From Anaerolineales bacterium UBA2200 (GTDB lineage Bacteria > Chloroflexota > Anaerolineae > UBA2200), in NCBI GenBank assembly GCA_002327925.1, contig DCVA01000025.1, forward strand, positions 1 to 35,782: a stretch of 35,782 nt of DNA, in the 5' to 3' direction. The notes under the pieces are model-generated. The model worked only from the letters and a program-made list of their open reading frames with translations, was not told the DNA's origin and did not search any database. Position 1 is the first letter of the stretch. The number at the start of each line of letters is the position of its first letter. Below, one piece after another: positions 23,150 to 31,923 of the stretch. The position numbers and the translations under genes were made by a program.

Positions 23150-24115
23150 CTAGGTGCAGATCCCGACACGCGAGAGTAGGTTCTCGCGGAAATCCCCGAA
23201 TTCGGCCGAGGATTCGTCGACAATGCGCTCCAGGTGGTAGAAGCGGTCTGTCGTCGGCGACTCTCGCCTAGCTAGACTGAGATCCAGTCCCCGAACCCCC
23301 ACGATGGTCCAACACTCAACGTAGCCGTCCTTGCGAGCCTTCTGATGGCTCTTCTCAGCCTCTCCAATGCGATTGTGCACGTTTGAGTAGTCCCGCCCTC
23401 CCTTGATCTCGACGGCGACCAGATTGCGGAATTTGCCCGAGGGCAGTTCTTCTCGAATGCAGATATCCGGATCCGAGGCGAACTCTACTCTCACAGTTCG
23501 CCCGGCGGCGTTGCGCATCTCGATAGACCGTTGGCTGCTGGTTAGGATGGCCGGCGCAGCAAGGCAGGTGATCAGGTCGAAGACCCGGTGCGTGGCTCGA
23601 CTGCCGAGACGATTGAGAGCACCGCCACGAAGCTGCGGACCTAGCGTGAGGAGTGTAAGCTCGTGCACTGATTGCTGCGACAGCTTGCCTGTGCCCTCAA
23701 CCAGCAGCTCCGCTGCCCTACACAGCGTGAGACATAGCCCTCTCAAGCCAACGCGATTGGCCTCGGAAAGCCGGTCAGTGTCTTCCATGCCCTTGAACGC
23801 GCGAGTGCCATATCGGTCCCCATAGAATTGCTTCTGGGAGAACCCGAGCAGCAATCTATAGTAGCCAAGCAGCGCTGGGCTGCTCTCCAATACACAAGGG
23901 ACGGGGAACAGGATCTCGCCACGCAGTCCCCAGCCCGCTACCCGGCTGAGAGTCCCAGGGGCGACGAACTCAGCCAGCTCGCGGTCGACCCTGGGAATGT
24001 CGAGTATCGATACCGTGGACAGAAGCGCGTCAATCAGCAACTGCCCCCGGATCGTCTGCAGTCGGCGGTAGAATTCCACCTGCAGGTCCGGTACGGGGAC
24101 TTCAGACTGACTCAT
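23150..24115 (-). CDS. Type II restriction endonuclease, XcyI/Cfr9I-like
   Basis: The 321-residue protein carries a PD-(D/E)xK nuclease core: SDPDICIREEL (D215, D217) and NLVAVEIKGGRDYSN (E236, K238), followed by NRIGEAEKSHQKARKDGYVE. The overall pattern and the methyltransferase partner suggest the XcyI family, which cuts C^CCGGG. ATG 24115 is chosen because AGGAGGTT lies before it and the methyltransferase stop overlaps it by 14 bases. Coupled translation after the methyltransferase fits the need to protect DNA first. Family naming is from memory; the site is inferred and could differ. Confidence 0.75.
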   Translation of the reverse strand: MSQSEVPVPDLQVEFYRRLQTIRGQLLIDALLSTVSILDIPRVDRELAEFVAPGTLSRVAGWGLRGEILFPVPCVLESSPALLGYYRLLLGFSQKQFYGDRYGTRAFKGMEDTDRLSEANRVGLRGLCLTLCRAAELLVEGTGKLSQQSVHELTLLTLGPQLRGGALNRLGSRATHRVFDLITCLAAPAILTSSQRSIEMRNAAGRTVRVEFASDPDICIREELPSGKFRNLVAVEIKGGRDYSNVHNRIGEAEKSHQKARKDGYVECWTIVGVRGLDLSLARRESPTTDRFYHLERIVDESSAEFGDFRENLLSRVGICT

Positions 24116-25040
24116 CAGGCCAACCTCCTGCCTCAGGCAAGAGACGAGGCTGCGTGCGTTCGATGCGCTCAAGTGCGATACGCACATAGGCGGGGTTCAG
24201 CTCTACGCCGACATAGCGTCGGTTGTTCTCCTTGCACACGACGCCAACCGTTCCAGCCCCGAAGAAAGGATCGAGGACCCAGTCGCCTGGCTGGGTTGAG
24301 GGGAAGATGCAGTTCTCGACCAGTCTCGGTGGAAAAGTGGCAAAGTGAGCGCCGGAGAACGGCTCCGTTGGGATGGGCCAGACTGTTCGGCGGTTGCGGC
24401 CATTCGGCCCTCGTGCCGCGTCGCGGTTGTACGAGTAGTTAAGCGATTTGGTCAACAGGAACACGTACTCGTGAGCGCGAGTGGGCCTGTCTCGCACGCT
24501 CTCGGGCATGCAGTTGGGCTTCTCCCAGATGATGTCGCTGCGCAGGTACCAACCAGCCTCTTGGAGAGCAAGGGCCAATCGCCAAGGGATGCCCACCAGA
24601 TCCTTGGGCTTCAGTCCGGTGGGCGTCGGGGCACGGTGACTCATGGCACGAACAGGATTCTTCTTGTCCGGCGCGCGGTACTCCCGATTGCCGCTGGTGT
24701 AGGAGTCACCGATGTTCAGCCACAAGGTCCCATCGTGTGCAAGCACCCTGCGAACTTGCTCAAACACGACGACCAGGCGACGAATATACTCCATCGGGTC
24801 ATCCTCCGCGCCGATCTGACCGTCGGCCTCATAGTCCCGCAGACCCCAGTACGGTGGCGAGGTGACGCAGCATCGAAAGAAATCGGAAGGTAGCTTCCTC
24901 AGGACCAGTTCAGCGTCGCCCTGCATCACAGCTGACTGAGTGAGGCTCGCGGAGGACGCGCCGACAGAATCTGGAACGGAGGTCATGATGAATATGCCGC
25001 CATCGTTCCGGTCCTTCTCATAGGGACATGTGTCTGTCAC
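24102..25040 (-). CDS. DNA methyltransferase, SPPY beta-class (likely N4-cytosine)
   Basis: The 312-residue protein has TSPPYWGLRDY (SPPY, 61-64) as catalytic motif IV before DPFFGAGTVGVV (about 257) as the SAM-binding motif I, the beta-class order. SPPY favours N4-methylcytosine, as in M.XcyI and M.Cfr9I. GTG 25040 follows GAGGTC at a good distance and lies about 14 bases after the predicted transcription start; ATG 24986 is a weaker alternative. It is the first gene of a two-gene restriction-modification operon. No controller (C) protein is seen. Confidence 0.9.
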   Translation of the reverse strand: MTDTCPYEKDRNDGGIFIMTSVPDSVGASSASLTQSAVMQGDAELVLRKLPSDFFRCCVTSPPYWGLRDYEADGQIGAEDDPMEYIRRLVVVFEQVRRVLAHDGTLWLNIGDSYTSGNREYRAPDKKNPVRAMSHRAPTPTGLKPKDLVGIPWRLALALQEAGWYLRSDIIWEKPNCMPESVRDRPTRAHEYVFLLTKSLNYSYNRDAARGPNGRNRRTVWPIPTEPFSGAHFATFPPRLVENCIFPSTQPGDWVLDPFFGAGTVGVVCKENNRRYVGVELNPAYVRIALERIERTQPRLLPEAGGWPDESV

Positions 25041-25060
25041 TTTGATGACCTCGTGCCCTC

Positions 25061-25089
25061 ATCATAGCCACAGGAGATGGATCTGTCAA
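25061..25089 (-). promoter_or_regulatory. Near-consensus promoter of the restriction-modification operon
   Basis: On the minus strand TTGACA (25089-25084) and TATGAT (25066-25061) are 17 bases apart. The start site near 25054 leaves a leader of about 14 bases, just enough for the GAGGTC ribosome site before GTG 25040. Confidence 0.8.
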
Positions 25090-25320
25090 GGAGACTCTCT
25101 GTCGAAGTGAGCAGCGAGCGGAGCACGCTGGGAATCTACCCCAATCGCCGGCACATATCGCCGCTGTGAGCGGCACGAGCACTGCAGTTGGCGCGCAGGG
25201 CCGGGCGCTTTCGACTGCGCGTCAACGGCGGGGCGCTATATCTGCCTCGCTTGCTCAAGGCCCCTCCCTGCGCTATCATCCCTCCGTACGGGCCGCCCGA
25301 TCCACGCGTTGGAGGAGAGA

Positions 25321-26211
25321 ATGTCCCTCACAGAGCTGCTCTTGCTGGCCGCAGTAGTGCTGCTGGTGGTGGTGCTGGTGCTGCTGATCGTGCTGCTGCG
25401 CTCGCGCCGCCTGCCGCCCGAGACAGTGGAGTCGGCCGTGTCCGGCGCCTGGGTCAAGCTCGGCCTGAGCGAGCAAGTGGGGCGCATCGCCGGCTCAGCG
25501 GAGCAAATCCAGCGCGACTATCGCTCTCTGGACCAGCTCATCCGCGCACCAACCGAGCGCGGCTACCTGGGAGAGCTCGGCCTGGAGGCAGTCCTGGCCG
25601 ATGCTCTGCCTCCCGATATGTTCGGGATTCGCGAGCGCGTGCTGGAGGGCCTGGTGCCGGACGCCAACATCCGCTCCACGGCGGGGCTGATTTGCATTGA
25701 TAGCAAGTTCCCGTTGGACAACTATCGTCGGCTGCTGGACTGTGCCTCTCCCGCCGAGCGTCAGCGAGTGACCCGCCAGTTCCTGCGCGACGTGCAGGGT
25801 CATCTGGGCAAAGTGGCCGATGACTATGTGCGGCCGGAGCTGGGCACGGCCGAGTTCGCCTTCCTCTACGTGCCGTCCGAGGCGGTCTACTGGTTCCTGG
25901 TGACCGAGGGCTACTCGCTGCTGCGCGAGTGGGTCAAGCGCGGGGTTCAGGTGGTCTCTCCGCTCACCCTGGCGCACAAGGTCGAGCTGATCCGGGCGGG
26001 CGTGCACGCCCGCAAGCTGTCGGAGGAGGCAGTCTCGGTGCGCAACGACATCCTGCGCCTGGGGCGGGCCTTCAGGACTCTGGACGAGGAGTGGCTGGTG
26101 TTCTATGCCACGCACCTGAAGAACCTGGCCCGCAAGGGCGATGACGTCGACGCCGCTTACAGCAAGTTGCGCGAAGAGTTCGCGCACATCGCGGCTCTGG
26201 CCGGGGAGTAA
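25321..26211 (+). CDS. rmuC: RmuC-type DNA recombination-limiting protein
   Basis: The 296-residue protein has an N-terminal membrane helix (LLLLAAVVLLVVVLVLLIVL), a short helical stretch and the RmuC domain: RGYLGELGLEAVLADALPPD, then LICIDSKFPLDNYRRLL (D127, K129), ELGTAEFAFLYVPSEAVYW and VVSPLTLAHKVELIR. RmuC restrains recombination at inverted repeats and is thought to be nuclease-like. Compared with E. coli RmuC (475 residues) the coiled-coil part is short. ATG 25321 follows GGAGGAGA. Its 3' end is duplicated at 29757-29907 on the far side of the STAND gene. Confidence 0.9.
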   Translation: MSLTELLLLAAVVLLVVVLVLLIVLLRSRRLPPETVESAVSGAWVKLGLSEQVGRIAGSAEQIQRDYRSLDQLIRAPTERGYLGELGLEAVLADALPPDMFGIRERVLEGLVPDANIRSTAGLICIDSKFPLDNYRRLLDCASPAERQRVTRQFLRDVQGHLGKVADDYVRPELGTAEFAFLYVPSEAVYWFLVTEGYSLLREWVKRGVQVVSPLTLAHKVELIRAGVHARKLSEEAVSVRNDILRLGRAFRTLDEEWLVFYATHLKNLARKGDDVDAAYSKLREEFAHIAALAGE

Positions 26212-26242
26212 CCTGCAGCAGTCCAATCGGTTTGGTGCACTG

Positions 26243-26273
26243 TTGCGTGCTCGCGCGTGGCGTATGCTACAAT
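26243..26273 (+). promoter_or_regulatory. Candidate promoter of the STAND gene
   Basis: TTGCGT (26243-26248) and TACAAT (26268-26273) are 19 bases apart. Transcription from about 26280 would exclude the upstream in-frame ATG at 26232 and support a start at 26319 or 26334. Confidence 0.45.
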
Positions 26274-26318
26274 GCGGTACCGAACGTTTTTCCAACCATG
26301 GCATGCGCAGAGAGGATA

Positions 26319-29300
26319 ATGGCGGAGGCGCCGATGACCGACCAACTGCTGGTGTTTGTGAGTTCGATGATGGGCGAGCTTACTCACGCACGACTGGCAG
26401 CCGAGCGCGCAGTGAACAGCATCGAGCTGAGCCGCTCGTGGCTGTTTGAGCACACGCCGGCGATGAGCGGGCCTTTGAGCGAGACATACCTGCGTGACGT
26501 GCGCCGTTGTGACATGCTCATTCTGCTTCTCTGCTATGAAGTATCGGCCCCTGTCGTGTCCGAAGTCGAGACGGCCATCGCCGCGAACAAGCCCGTCCTC
26601 ACCTTCCTCTTCGAAGACCCTGACGCCAAACTCCGCCGCCAGGCAAACCCGACTCTGCAAGGACTGTTGAACAAGGTGGGGCCGCACACCAAGCATATCA
26701 AGTGGCACAACCTTTTGGAACTGGAATCTGAGGTCGGTGCCGCAGTGCGCCACGAGTTGGTGCAAGGGTATCAGCAATACCGTCTGACGGAGGACGAGCA
26801 GCGCCGCTTGAGAGCCCCCTTCCAGGCCCCGCCCCCGCCGGCCGAATTTGTGGGCCGCGAAATCGAGCTGGTCAAGTTGCGCTGGCGTCTGCTAGGCGGC
26901 CAAGCAGGGGGCGCCGTTGGCGTGCACGGCATGGCCGGCATCGGCAAGACGGCGCTAGCCGCAAAGCTGGCCCACGACCTGCGCGGCGAGTTCCGAGATG
27001 GTGTGGTGTGGTGCCAGGTTGGTGAGCGCGATCCCCTGACGATCCTCTCCGAGCTTGCCCATGCCTATGGTGTCGAGGTGCTTCCGCAGAGTGGGCTGGA
27101 GGAGCGCGCGGCCTCCGTGCGCAGCCTGCTCGGCGACAAGCGCGCAATGCTGGTGCTGGACGACGTGCGCCAGTTCAATGTCAAGTACCTTCCGCACCTA
27201 CTACCGCCGCCACAGTGCGTCTGTGTCGTCACGAGCCGGCTGGAGGGACTGCCGGGGGTCACCACCGAGGAACTGGGGGCGCTGAGCGAAAAGGAGGGCC
27301 TGGACCTGCTGCGGCGCATCGTCGGTGCAGGCCGGCTAGACGCCGAGCTGGAAGCGGGTCGGGAGATCCATCATCTGACTGGAGGTCTGCCGCTAGCGCT
27401 GGAGATCGCGGCCTCGCGATTGGCGCAGCGGCAGACCTGGACGCTGGCGAGCTTCGCTCAACGCTTGCTCAGGGCACGCTTGGCCGAATTGCAGCGCGGG
27501 GAGGGAAAGGAACTTGACCTCGCGGCAAGTTTCCGCTCCAGCTATGACGAATTGGACGATGAGGCTCGAAGGCGCTTCCGTGCTCTGGGCGTGTTCGCAG
27601 CGGACTTTTCTGTGGCCTCGGCCGCGTGCCTATGGGGCCTGATGCCACACGACTCTCTGACCGCGGACTCTCCCAAACCTCAATGGAATGGCGCAGAGTG
27701 CGCTGCGGACGGACCGTCAAGCGAGCGTCCTGCGCGTGCGCCATTGCCTCAACTTGATGCGGCCTACCGTGATGCCCAGTTCGGGCTCGAGGGACTGTGC
27801 CGCCTGTCGCTACTAGAAAGCGTCTCCGTGGACCGGTACCGACTGCATGACCTGCTGCGCGTTTTCGCCATGGACGCCCTCTCCGCGGCAGCGGAGGAGA
27901 CACTAGCACGCTGGCACCAGGTGGAGTACTACCTGAGCTATGTCGAGTGCTTCCCGCACGACTACGACCGCCTTGAATCGGAGTGGCTCAACCTCGAGGA
28001 CGTGTTGGAGTGGTTGGACGATCACCGCACCGCTTCTTCGAGCTCGCTGCAAGCGGATTGTGCGCGCGCACTGCTACGTCTGGTGGAACTAATCGGGCGT
28101 CCCCACGTAACCCTGATGGGGGTGCGGGGCTACTGGCGGGAAGGGATTCGGTGGGGCAATGCGGCAGTTGAGGCGGCGCACGCGCTAGGAGACAGACATG
28201 CTGAGGCAAGATATGCGGCTAGCGTGGGTGCGTTCTACCACCTACTCGGTGACCTATCACAAGCGCGGCTACGACATCAAGCGGCTCTGGACGGATACCG
28301 TGCCCTGAGCGATGAGCGCTGTGCTTCAACGTGTCTGCACGAGTTGGGCCGACTGTCACAGGACGAGGGACAACACGAGCAGGCGAGACGGCTATATCGC
28401 GAGGCTATGGAGCTGGAACGCAAATGCGGTGACGTAGCGAACATGAGCCGGACTGCGGCTCAGCTGGCATCTCTATCTGCGCTCCAGGGGCGATACGCCG
28501 ATGCGCGCAGCGTGTACAAGGAGTGCGCTGAGACGTTCGAGAAACTCGGTGCGGTAAGGGAGCTGGCCACGACGTTGCACTGCTTGGGGCGACTGGGGCA
28601 ATATCAAGGGCGATTCGAGGAGGCCCGGCAGCTGTACGAGCAGACTCTTGCGCTCGAACGCGGGTTGGGTGATCCGCTACTTACGGCCACGACGCTGCTC
28701 CAGTTGGGCGGACTTGCCAGAGAGCAGGGACGGTGCGACCAGGCCCGACGTTTGTGCGAGGAGAGCTTGGCACTGGAGCGTGCGGTCGGTCACACCGCAG
28801 GCATTGGTGCGTGCCTACAGGAGTTGGGCAACACCTCGTACTTGCAGGGACGATTCTCAGAGGCGAGGCAGCTGTATGAGGACTGTCTAGTGTTGGCACG
28901 GAAGGTGAATGACCCGCACCTTTCGGCCGTGGTGGGGTATCAGCTGGGGATGCTGGCACAAACGGAGGGTAAACATGAGGAGGCGCATCGCCTTTACGAA
29001 GAAGCCAGCATGACGTTCGACAGATTGGGCTTGGCACCCGAACGGTTCGGCGTGCTGCTTCAGTTGGGTTCGCTGGCGCAGGCGGCTGGGCAGTACGCGG
29101 AGGCGCATGGGCTGTACGAGCAGAGCCTCACGCTAGCGAAAACCCTAGGTGACACTGCAGGTATTGCCAGCGCACTACACCAGCTAGGCAATGTCTCGTA
29201 CTTCCAGAGACGCCCCGCTGACGCACAGCGTTACTACGAGGAGAGCCTGCGCTTGAGGCGCAGGCAGCGGGACCTGGTCGGGATTGCCGGCTCTTTGCAC

Positions 29301-29573
29301 CAGCTAGGCGTGCTCGCTAGGGAGCGAGGAGGCTACGACGAGGCACGGAAGCTGCACGGGGAGAGTCTGGCATTGGAGCGCTCAAGCGGCCATGCCGCAG
29401 GGATTGCTGCCTCATTGTATCAACTGGGTCTCGTCGCCGAGTCGACCGGCGCCGACGTGGAGGCCAAGGAGCTGTACGATCAGAGCTTGGAGGTCGCGGC
29501 GCATCTGGGACTTCCTCAGGTGGCCATGGTTCGGGAGGCTCTTGATAGAGTGAGTCAGAGGCTGGGCCACTAG
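26319..29573 (+). CDS. STAND/NLR-like NTPase: DUF4062, NB-ARC and TPR array
   Basis: The 1084-residue protein has a DUF4062-like N-terminus (about 6-120: LLVFVSSMMGELTHARLAAE, then DVRRCDMLILLL and EVETAIAANKPVLTFLFED). Next is an NB-ARC NTPase: P-loop GMAGIGKTALAAK (204-216), Walker B AMLVLDDV (D281-D282), CVVTSRLEGL sensor and GGLPLAL (355-361). A winged-helix-like part (YRLHDLLRVFAMDAL) and about eleven 40-residue TPR units (about 615-1075) complete it. This sensor-switch plan resembles bacterial NLR-like antiphage proteins. Effector and trigger are unknown, and DUF4062 may be the output or signalling domain. ATG 26319 (GAGAGG) or 26334 (GGAGG) are both possible starts. It sits beside a restriction-modification system and between two rmuC copies. 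Confidence 0.88.
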   Translation: MAEAPMTDQLLVFVSSMMGELTHARLAAERAVNSIELSRSWLFEHTPAMSGPLSETYLRDVRRCDMLILLLCYEVSAPVVSEVETAIAANKPVLTFLFEDPDAKLRRQANPTLQGLLNKVGPHTKHIKWHNLLELESEVGAAVRHELVQGYQQYRLTEDEQRRLRAPFQAPPPPAEFVGREIELVKLRWRLLGGQAGGAVGVHGMAGIGKTALAAKLAHDLRGEFRDGVVWCQVGERDPLTILSELAHAYGVEVLPQSGLEERAASVRSLLGDKRAMLVLDDVRQFNVKYLPHLLPPPQCVCVVTSRLEGLPGVTTEELGALSEKEGLDLLRRIVGAGRLDAELEAGREIHHLTGGLPLALEIAASRLAQRQTWTLASFAQRLLRARLAELQRGEGKELDLAASFRSSYDELDDEARRRFRALGVFAADFSVASAACLWGLMPHDSLTADSPKPQWNGAECAADGPSSERPARAPLPQLDAAYRDAQFGLEGLCRLSLLESVSVDRYRLHDLLRVFAMDALSAAAEETLARWHQVEYYLSYVECFPHDYDRLESEWLNLEDVLEWLDDHRTASSSSLQADCARALLRLVELIGRPHVTLMGVRGYWREGIRWGNAAVEAAHALGDRHAEARYAASVGAFYHLLGDLSQARLRHQAALDGYRALSDERCASTCLHELGRLSQDEGQHEQARRLYREAMELERKCGDVANMSRTAAQLASLSALQGRYADARSVYKECAETFEKLGAVRELATTLHCLGRLGQYQGRFEEARQLYEQTLALERGLGDPLLTATTLLQLGGLAREQGRCDQARRLCEESLALERAVGHTAGIGACLQELGNTSYLQGRFSEARQLYEDCLVLARKVNDPHLSAVVGYQLGMLAQTEGKHEEAHRLYEEASMTFDRLGLAPERFGVLLQLGSLAQAAGQYAEAHGLYEQSLTLAKTLGDTAGIASALHQLGNVSYFQRRPADAQRYYEESLRLRRRQRDLVGIAGSLHQLGVLARERGGYDEARKLHGESLALERSSGHAAGIAASLYQLGLVAESTGADVEAKELYDQSLEVAAHLGLPQVAMVREALDRVSQRLGH

Positions 29574-29634
29574 TGCGCAGCCCGACTGGCAGTGGCAGAC
29601 CGAACTAGGCCAGCGCCAAGTGGGTCAAGATGAC

Positions 29635-29907
29635 GGCCTCGTGCCGGACGCCAACATTCGCTCGACAGTCGGGCTGATCTGCGTCCACAGCAAGTTCCCG
29701 CTGCACAACTATTGGCGTCTGCTCGATTGCTCGCCGCCCGCCGAGCGAGTGCGCCTGGGGCGGGCCTTCAGGACTCTGGACGAGGAGTGGCTGGTGTTCT
29801 ATGCCACGCACCTGAAGAACCTGGCCCGCAAGGGCGATGACATCGACGCCGTCTACAGCAAGCTGCGCGAAGAGTTCGCGCACATCGCCGCTCTGGCCGG
29901 GGAGTAG
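29635..29907 (+). pseudogene. rmuC remnant with in-frame internal deletion
   Basis: It reads GLVPDANIRSTVGLICVHSK then PLHNYWRLLDCSPPAERV, and jumps in frame to RLGRAFRTLDEEWLVFYATH through to AHIAALAGE. Compared with intact rmuC about 280 bases are missing between the two blocks. By hand count the first block differs at about 24 of 117 bases, while the second (29757-29907) differs at about 6 of 151. The DSKFPLD motif is degraded to HSKFPLH. A start is formally possible in the unrelated upstream DNA, but the helix and most of the domain are absent. Confidence 0.85.
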
Positions 29908-29953
29908 CCGGGTCGCCCCGGTCGTTTCGTAAGCCTGGTGTGAAGGGGGAGTC

Positions 29954-30868
29954 ATGGCCAGTCTGCAAATGCGAGCTCTGGAGATCTACCTGTATCTGAA
30001 AAAGCGGTTTGGCGATCAATCAGGGGTGCTGGACGTGGCCCGCGAGAGGGCGGACGTAGAGTCCATGGCCGGGATGTTCAAGCCCTTTGGGCCCATCCAG
30101 ACCGAGCCGGTGACGGCGAACGGCGTTCCCGCCGAATGGATCCAGGCGCCGGACGTCAGGCCGGATCGTGCCATTCTCTTCCTGCACGGGGGATCCTTCA
30201 ATTCCGGCTCGATCGTCAGCCACAGGACCCTGGCCGGCAACGTGGCCCTGGCCACCGGAGCGCGAGTGCTGCTGATCGATTACCGTCTGGCCCCGGAGCA
30301 CCCCTTCCCGGCGGGACTCGAGGACAGTATCGCGGCGTACGAGTGGCTGCTGGCCAACGGCTACGGCCCGCAGCAGGTGGTTGTGGCCGGCGACTCGGCG
30401 GGCGGGACGCTGACCCTGGCCCTGCTCCTGCAGCAGCGCGACCACGTCAGGCCCCTGCCGCGCGCAGCGGTCTGCCTTTCCCCGGCCGCGGATCTCACCT
30501 TTTCCTCCCCTTCCTGGGAGTTCAATGCGAAGAAGGACCTCATGCTGGACATTCGCAAGGAGCGCACCGCGGTCGAGATCTACCTGCGCGGCACGGATGT
30601 ACGCGCTCCCCTGGCCTCGCCGCTCTACGCCGACCTCCACGGCCTGCCCCCTCTGCTCTTGCAGGTTGGATCGCACGAGGTGCTGCTCTCCGATGTCCAG
30701 AACCTGGCCGAGAAGGCCAGGGCGGCCGGCGTGGACGTGACGCTGGAGGTTTGGCCGGGCATGCAGCACGAATGGCAGTTCGCGGCCGGCATGCTGCCCG
30801 AAGGGAAGAAGGCGATCCAACGGGTAGGCGAGTTCGTCGAAGCCGCCTTCGCGGGCAGCCGGTCGTAG
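29954..30868 (+). CDS. HSL-family esterase/lipase (alpha/beta hydrolase)
   Basis: The protein has 304 residues. LFLHGGSFNSGSIVSHR is the HGG oxyanion motif, LLIDYRLAPEHPFPAGLED is the family signature, VVVAGDSAGGTLTLALLLQQ is the GDSAGG nucleophile elbow, LQVGSHEVLLSD is the acid region (Glu where many members have Asp), and VWPGMQHEWQF gives the His. It hydrolyses ester bonds of short or medium acyl chains in the cytoplasm. ATG 29954 follows GGGGGAG. It lies 46 bases after the rmuC remnant and 33 bases before the exporter gene. Confidence 0.9.
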   Translation: MASLQMRALEIYLYLKKRFGDQSGVLDVARERADVESMAGMFKPFGPIQTEPVTANGVPAEWIQAPDVRPDRAILFLHGGSFNSGSIVSHRTLAGNVALATGARVLLIDYRLAPEHPFPAGLEDSIAAYEWLLANGYGPQQVVVAGDSAGGTLTLALLLQQRDHVRPLPRAAVCLSPAADLTFSSPSWEFNAKKDLMLDIRKERTAVEIYLRGTDVRAPLASPLYADLHGLPPLLLQVGSHEVLLSDVQNLAEKARAAGVDVTLEVWPGMQHEWQFAAGMLPEGKKAIQRVGEFVEAAFAGSRS

Positions 30869-30901
30869 GGGCGGGTCCACTTGTCCGGTCATGGAGGCCT
30901 G

Positions 30902-31816
30902 ATGTCCCGTTCGTTGAACCGCGCCACGCTGGCCGGCCTCGTCGCCATCCTGCTGTGGAGCTCCACCATTGCCGTCGGCCGGCGCATCTCGGAACAGCTC
31001 GGCCCGGCCACGGCCGGAGCGGCCGTCTATCTGACCGCCGCCCTCCTGCTGGCCCCGGTCGTGCTATCGAAACGGCGCGCGGGGGCTGACGCAGAGCGGC
31101 TTTCTCTGCGCTACCTCATCGGCTGTGGAGCGCTCTTTGTGACCAACATGGTCACGCTCTTCCTGGCTCTGGGTCTGGCGGCGGATCGCAGCCAGACGGT
31201 CGAGGTGGGCCTGTTGAACTACCTCTGGCCCGCCTTTACCCTGCTCTTTTCGGTCTGGCTGCTGGACAACCGGGCATCGTGGGGGCTGGTGCCCGGCACG
31301 GTGCTGGCCCTGCTGGGCGTGGCGGTGGTGCTCACCGGGGACGGGGGATTCTCGTGGGCCTCCCTGGGCTCCAATCTGGCGCGGCACCCGCTCGTCTACG
31401 CCCTGGGTCTGACGGCGGCCATCTCCTGGGGCCTCTACTCCAACCTGGCCAGGCGCTGGGGTTCGGGCGACTCTACTCTGGCCGTGCTGTTCTTTGTTCT
31501 GGCCACCGGTCTGGCCTTTCTGGGGGTGCGCCTGCTGCGGGCCGAGGCGGGTTCGCTGAGCCTCCAGGTCGTGCTCGAAGTGGCTTTTCTGGGGACGGCA
31601 ACGGCCCTGGCCTATTCTCTGTGGGACGTGTCGATGCGTCAGGGCGAGATCACCCTGGTGGCAGCTCTCTCCTACCTTACGCCGTTCTTCTCTACCGTCG
31701 TGTCCAGCCTCTACCTGCACGTCGGGCTGACAAAGATCCTTTGGCTGGGCTGCGGGCTGATCATCCTCGGCTCGTTCTGGAGCTGGCGCTCCATCGTGCC
31801 GGCGGAGAGGCACTGA
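30902..31816 (+). CDS. EamA-family drug/metabolite exporter, YddG-like
   Basis: The 304-residue membrane protein has two EamA repeats of about five helices each, starting ATLAGLVAILLWSSTIAVGR and, in the second half, LVYALGLTAAISWGLYSNLA. NYLWPAFTLLFSVWLLD and AALSYLTPFFSTVVSSLYLH are the matching helix-loop elements. YddG relatives export aromatic amino acids and related metabolites, and the WP/NYLWP pattern fits that branch. ATG 30902 follows TGGAGG. It is probably co-transcribed with the esterase. Confidence 0.85.
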   Translation: MSRSLNRATLAGLVAILLWSSTIAVGRRISEQLGPATAGAAVYLTAALLLAPVVLSKRRAGADAERLSLRYLIGCGALFVTNMVTLFLALGLAADRSQTVEVGLLNYLWPAFTLLFSVWLLDNRASWGLVPGTVLALLGVAVVLTGDGGFSWASLGSNLARHPLVYALGLTAAISWGLYSNLARRWGSGDSTLAVLFFVLATGLAFLGVRLLRAEAGSLSLQVVLEVAFLGTATALAYSLWDVSMRQGEITLVAALSYLTPFFSTVVSSLYLHVGLTKILWLGCGLIILGSFWSWRSIVPAERH

Positions 31817-31923
31817 GGCCCGGCTCTTCAGCTCGGCCGGGATGCTGCCGGGAACCTGGCGGGCTGAACGGACGTCAGCGATACATGGCTCAGGCATCCA
31901 TCGAGTGCTGCCAGGAGGAAAAC

